Source of the DNA: Clostridia bacterium
GTDB lineage: Bacteria; Bacillota; Clostridia; Oscillospirales; Acutalibacteraceae
Assembly: GCA_017501865.1 (NCBI GenBank)
Contig: JAFVWD010000372.1
Span: 1 to 7,615 of the forward strand
Direction of reading: 5' to 3'
DNA length: 7,615 nucleotides
The position numbers and the translations under genes were made by a program. This document shows positions 7,501 to 7,615 of the stretch, piece after piece; positions within the stretch are counted from its first letter, which is position 1, and each line of letters opens with the position of its first letter. Below the pieces are notes generated by a model. The model searched no databases. It was not told the DNA's origin and worked only from the letters and a program-made list of their open reading frames with translations.

Positions 7501-7615
7501 CTGCTTTCGAAGATTGTACTTCACTCACAAATGTAACAATTCCAGGCAGCATAACAGAAATAAAGGATTTTGCTTTCTCTGGTTGTACTTCACTCACAAG
7601 TATAACAATCCCTGA
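4593..7615 (+). CDS. Secreted BspA-like leucine-rich repeat (LRR_5) surface protein, C-terminus outside window
   Basis: The frame is open from ATG 4593 to the window edge, 1007 codons without a stop or frameshift. Residues 1-33 are a signal peptide: KR at 11-12, a hydrophobic core LMSLVLSVCIVFCGVATT, and AFA before a likely cleavage after Ala33. Residues about 38-135 look like a beta-sandwich module, loosely like a bacterial PPC domain (VGEYQFTATNDGWYKLES), though this is tentative. An aspartate-rich linker follows at 137-154. From about 170 the protein is LRR-like, irregular at first. From Gly360 it has at least 24 Cys-anchored repeats of 23 residues with consensus GCTSLTSVTIPDSVTSIGxxAFx, the BspA/TpLRR type used for adhesion and protein binding in anaerobes and parasites. 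Two 48-residue islands interrupt the repeats. Any anchor (LPXTG, SLH, dockerin, choline-binding) would lie beyond the edge. It is translationally coupled to the PBP gene, so a surface role is likely; the ligand is unknown. Confidence 0.9.
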   Translation, partial: MKMETSIRILKRLMSLVLSVCIVFCGVATTAFATEDDTVLITDVEYTLPVGEYQFTATNDGWYKLESTDGGDPYINVALNGDEDASYSDDDYGVDNNFRCFIEMSSGDVATLRLTNYNDEDLTEITFTITYVGTERPDDSWGDIDDDYDYDEPETVTENGFTATVTGDTCEITSIDESAVVNNVLSVPETISGYYVEELYIWGEYPVDYVKIINLPSSLKVIPYFDDWNNLSEINIAENNANYTSVNGVVYNKAMTEVVCVPTSFNGVFFIPRNLENLVLRDCEPQSFEIEEGNRHFSLRNGILCNYGGTIFIKASKQMPSEFVLIGGVTVEPGCFSGSELSSLTISSDVTSISYASFAGCSKLTSVNIPGTVKTIGGAAFAGCSNLQEVVLSNGVSRISLRAFKNCTSLTSVTLPDTVKYIGNGAFAYCTSLTGIKIPDSTRNIQQGVFNGCTSLTSVIIPDSVTSIGVMAFKGCTSLTGITIPDSVTSIETEAFEKCTSLTSVTIPDSVTNIDNSAFRNCTSLTSVTIPESVTSIGSSAFEDCTSLASITIPESVKEIGWYAFSGCKSLERVTIPDGITSLSSGIFKNCESLKIMSSDSSSTDEVVYVPASVTGMAYDAHFLNCKSIKSVVLQEGLKSIGVTSFGGCTALTDITIPNSIEFIYPGAFSGCSALTNITIGDGASGFSADAFKDTAYYNNEANWENGVLYIGNHLVKAKSTIAGNYAVKPGTKSIAEDAFKNCISLTGVTIPDSVINIGDYAFEGCTSLANIIIPDGVVNVGRNAFADTGYYNNASNWENDVLYIGNYLVEARDEISGAYTVKNGTRSILIDAFNGCASLAGITLPDSVTSIGESAFMGCSSLASLTIPESVTSVGSSAFNSCSSLTSVTIPNGITHLGNGTFSGCSSLASLTIPVSVTSIGGWVFSGCSSLTSITIPAGVTSIENATFYSCSSLTNITIPDSVMSIGDSAFEDCTSLTNVTIPGSITEIKDFAFSGCTSLTSITIP
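5670..6359 (+). repeat. Ten in-frame 69-bp LRR repeats (block 1)
   Basis: Ten units of exactly 69 bases, each starting at the codon before the conserved Cys. The first two (5670-5807) are divergent in protein and DNA, while units 3-10 (5808-6359) are closely similar at DNA level, sharing runs such as TGTACTTCACT and AGTGTAACA. The grading suggests that the interior units arose by later duplication. Confidence 0.9.
6465..6671 (+). repeat. Three 69-bp LRR repeats (block 2)
   Basis: Three in-phase units at 6465, 6534 and 6603, more divergent in sequence (NCKSIKSVVL, GCTALTDITI, GCSALTNITI). They follow one irregular, longer repeat (6360-6464) in which the IPDSV strand is replaced by a serine-rich stretch (SSDSSSTDE). 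Confidence 0.85.
6672..6815 (+). repeat. Non-LRR island 1 (144 bp, 48 residues)
   Basis: It begins DTAYYNNEANWENGVLYIG and ends GTKSIAEDAFK. It is an in-frame interruption of the repeat ladder, homologous to island 2 with 31 of 48 identical residues by my hand count. Similar W..N.VLYIG inserts are common in LRR_5 proteins. Confidence 0.85.
6816..6953 (+). repeat. Two 69-bp LRR repeats between islands (block 3)
   Basis: Two exact-length units starting NCISL and GCTSL. Together with one 144-bp island they make a 282-bp higher-order unit: the Trp codons of the two islands lie at 6702 and 6984. Confidence 0.85.
6954..7097 (+). repeat. Non-LRR island 2 (144 bp, 48 residues)
   Basis: It begins DTGYYNNASNWENDVLYIG and ends GTRSILIDAFN. 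It has the same length as island 1 and the same position relative to the LRR phase, so it is a duplicate module rather than an independent insertion. Confidence 0.85.
7098..7615 (+). repeat. Seven and a half 69-bp LRR repeats (block 4), continuing past the edge
   Basis: Units begin at 7098 and every 69 bases to 7581, with the last one cut by the window edge. Most use CSSL at the anchor rather than the CTSL of block 1, so block 4 seems to have been expanded or homogenised separately from block 1; the last two units return to CTSL. Confidence 0.9.

Noticed and set aside
5670..7615. CRISPR-like array (regular repeats)
   Set aside because: The 69-bp units are contiguous, have no unique spacers, keep a reading frame and translate to LRRs.

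Overview
The window is AT-rich DNA with strong AGGAGG-type ribosome binding sites. It carries one-membrane envelope genes, a DUF2804 protein and a large BspA-type leucine-rich repeat (LRR) protein. This combination points to a low-GC Gram-positive anaerobe of the Clostridia (Bacillota), probably from the gut. The assignment is an inference from gene content and style, because no rRNA or other marker gene is present. All genes are on the + strand.

Region 1 (1-1254) is the end of one transcription unit: the last 68 residues of an M28-type zinc aminopeptidase, then, 4 bases later, a complete DUF2804 protein. A GC-containing hairpin (1283-1324) follows and probably ends this unit. Bases 1325-1507 have no convincing gene and hold a candidate promoter and leader.

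Region 2 (1508-7615, running off the right edge) looks like a three-gene envelope operon. First is a polytopic membrane protein of the O-antigen ligase/polymerase (Wzy_C) family with a TPR-like C-terminal tail; it probably starts at a TTG. Second is a membrane-anchored penicillin-binding transpeptidase that looks like a class A PBP whose glycosyltransferase domain has been cut down to its first few elements. Third is a secreted BspA-like LRR protein whose Shine-Dalgarno overlaps the stop codon of the PBP gene. It is open for at least 1007 codons and its end is not in the window.

The main points of interest are: the pairing of a Wzy_C-type membrane glycosyltransferase with a transpeptidase-only, class A-derived PBP, which formally resembles SEDS/class B PBP pairs; a possible vestige of GT51 motif 1 in that PBP; and the strictly phased 69-bp repeat architecture of the LRR gene, which has two 144-bp non-LRR islands, a 282-bp higher-order unit and variation concentrated at a few codons per repeat. 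I found no tRNA, rRNA, CRISPR array, insertion sequence or recognisable riboswitch.
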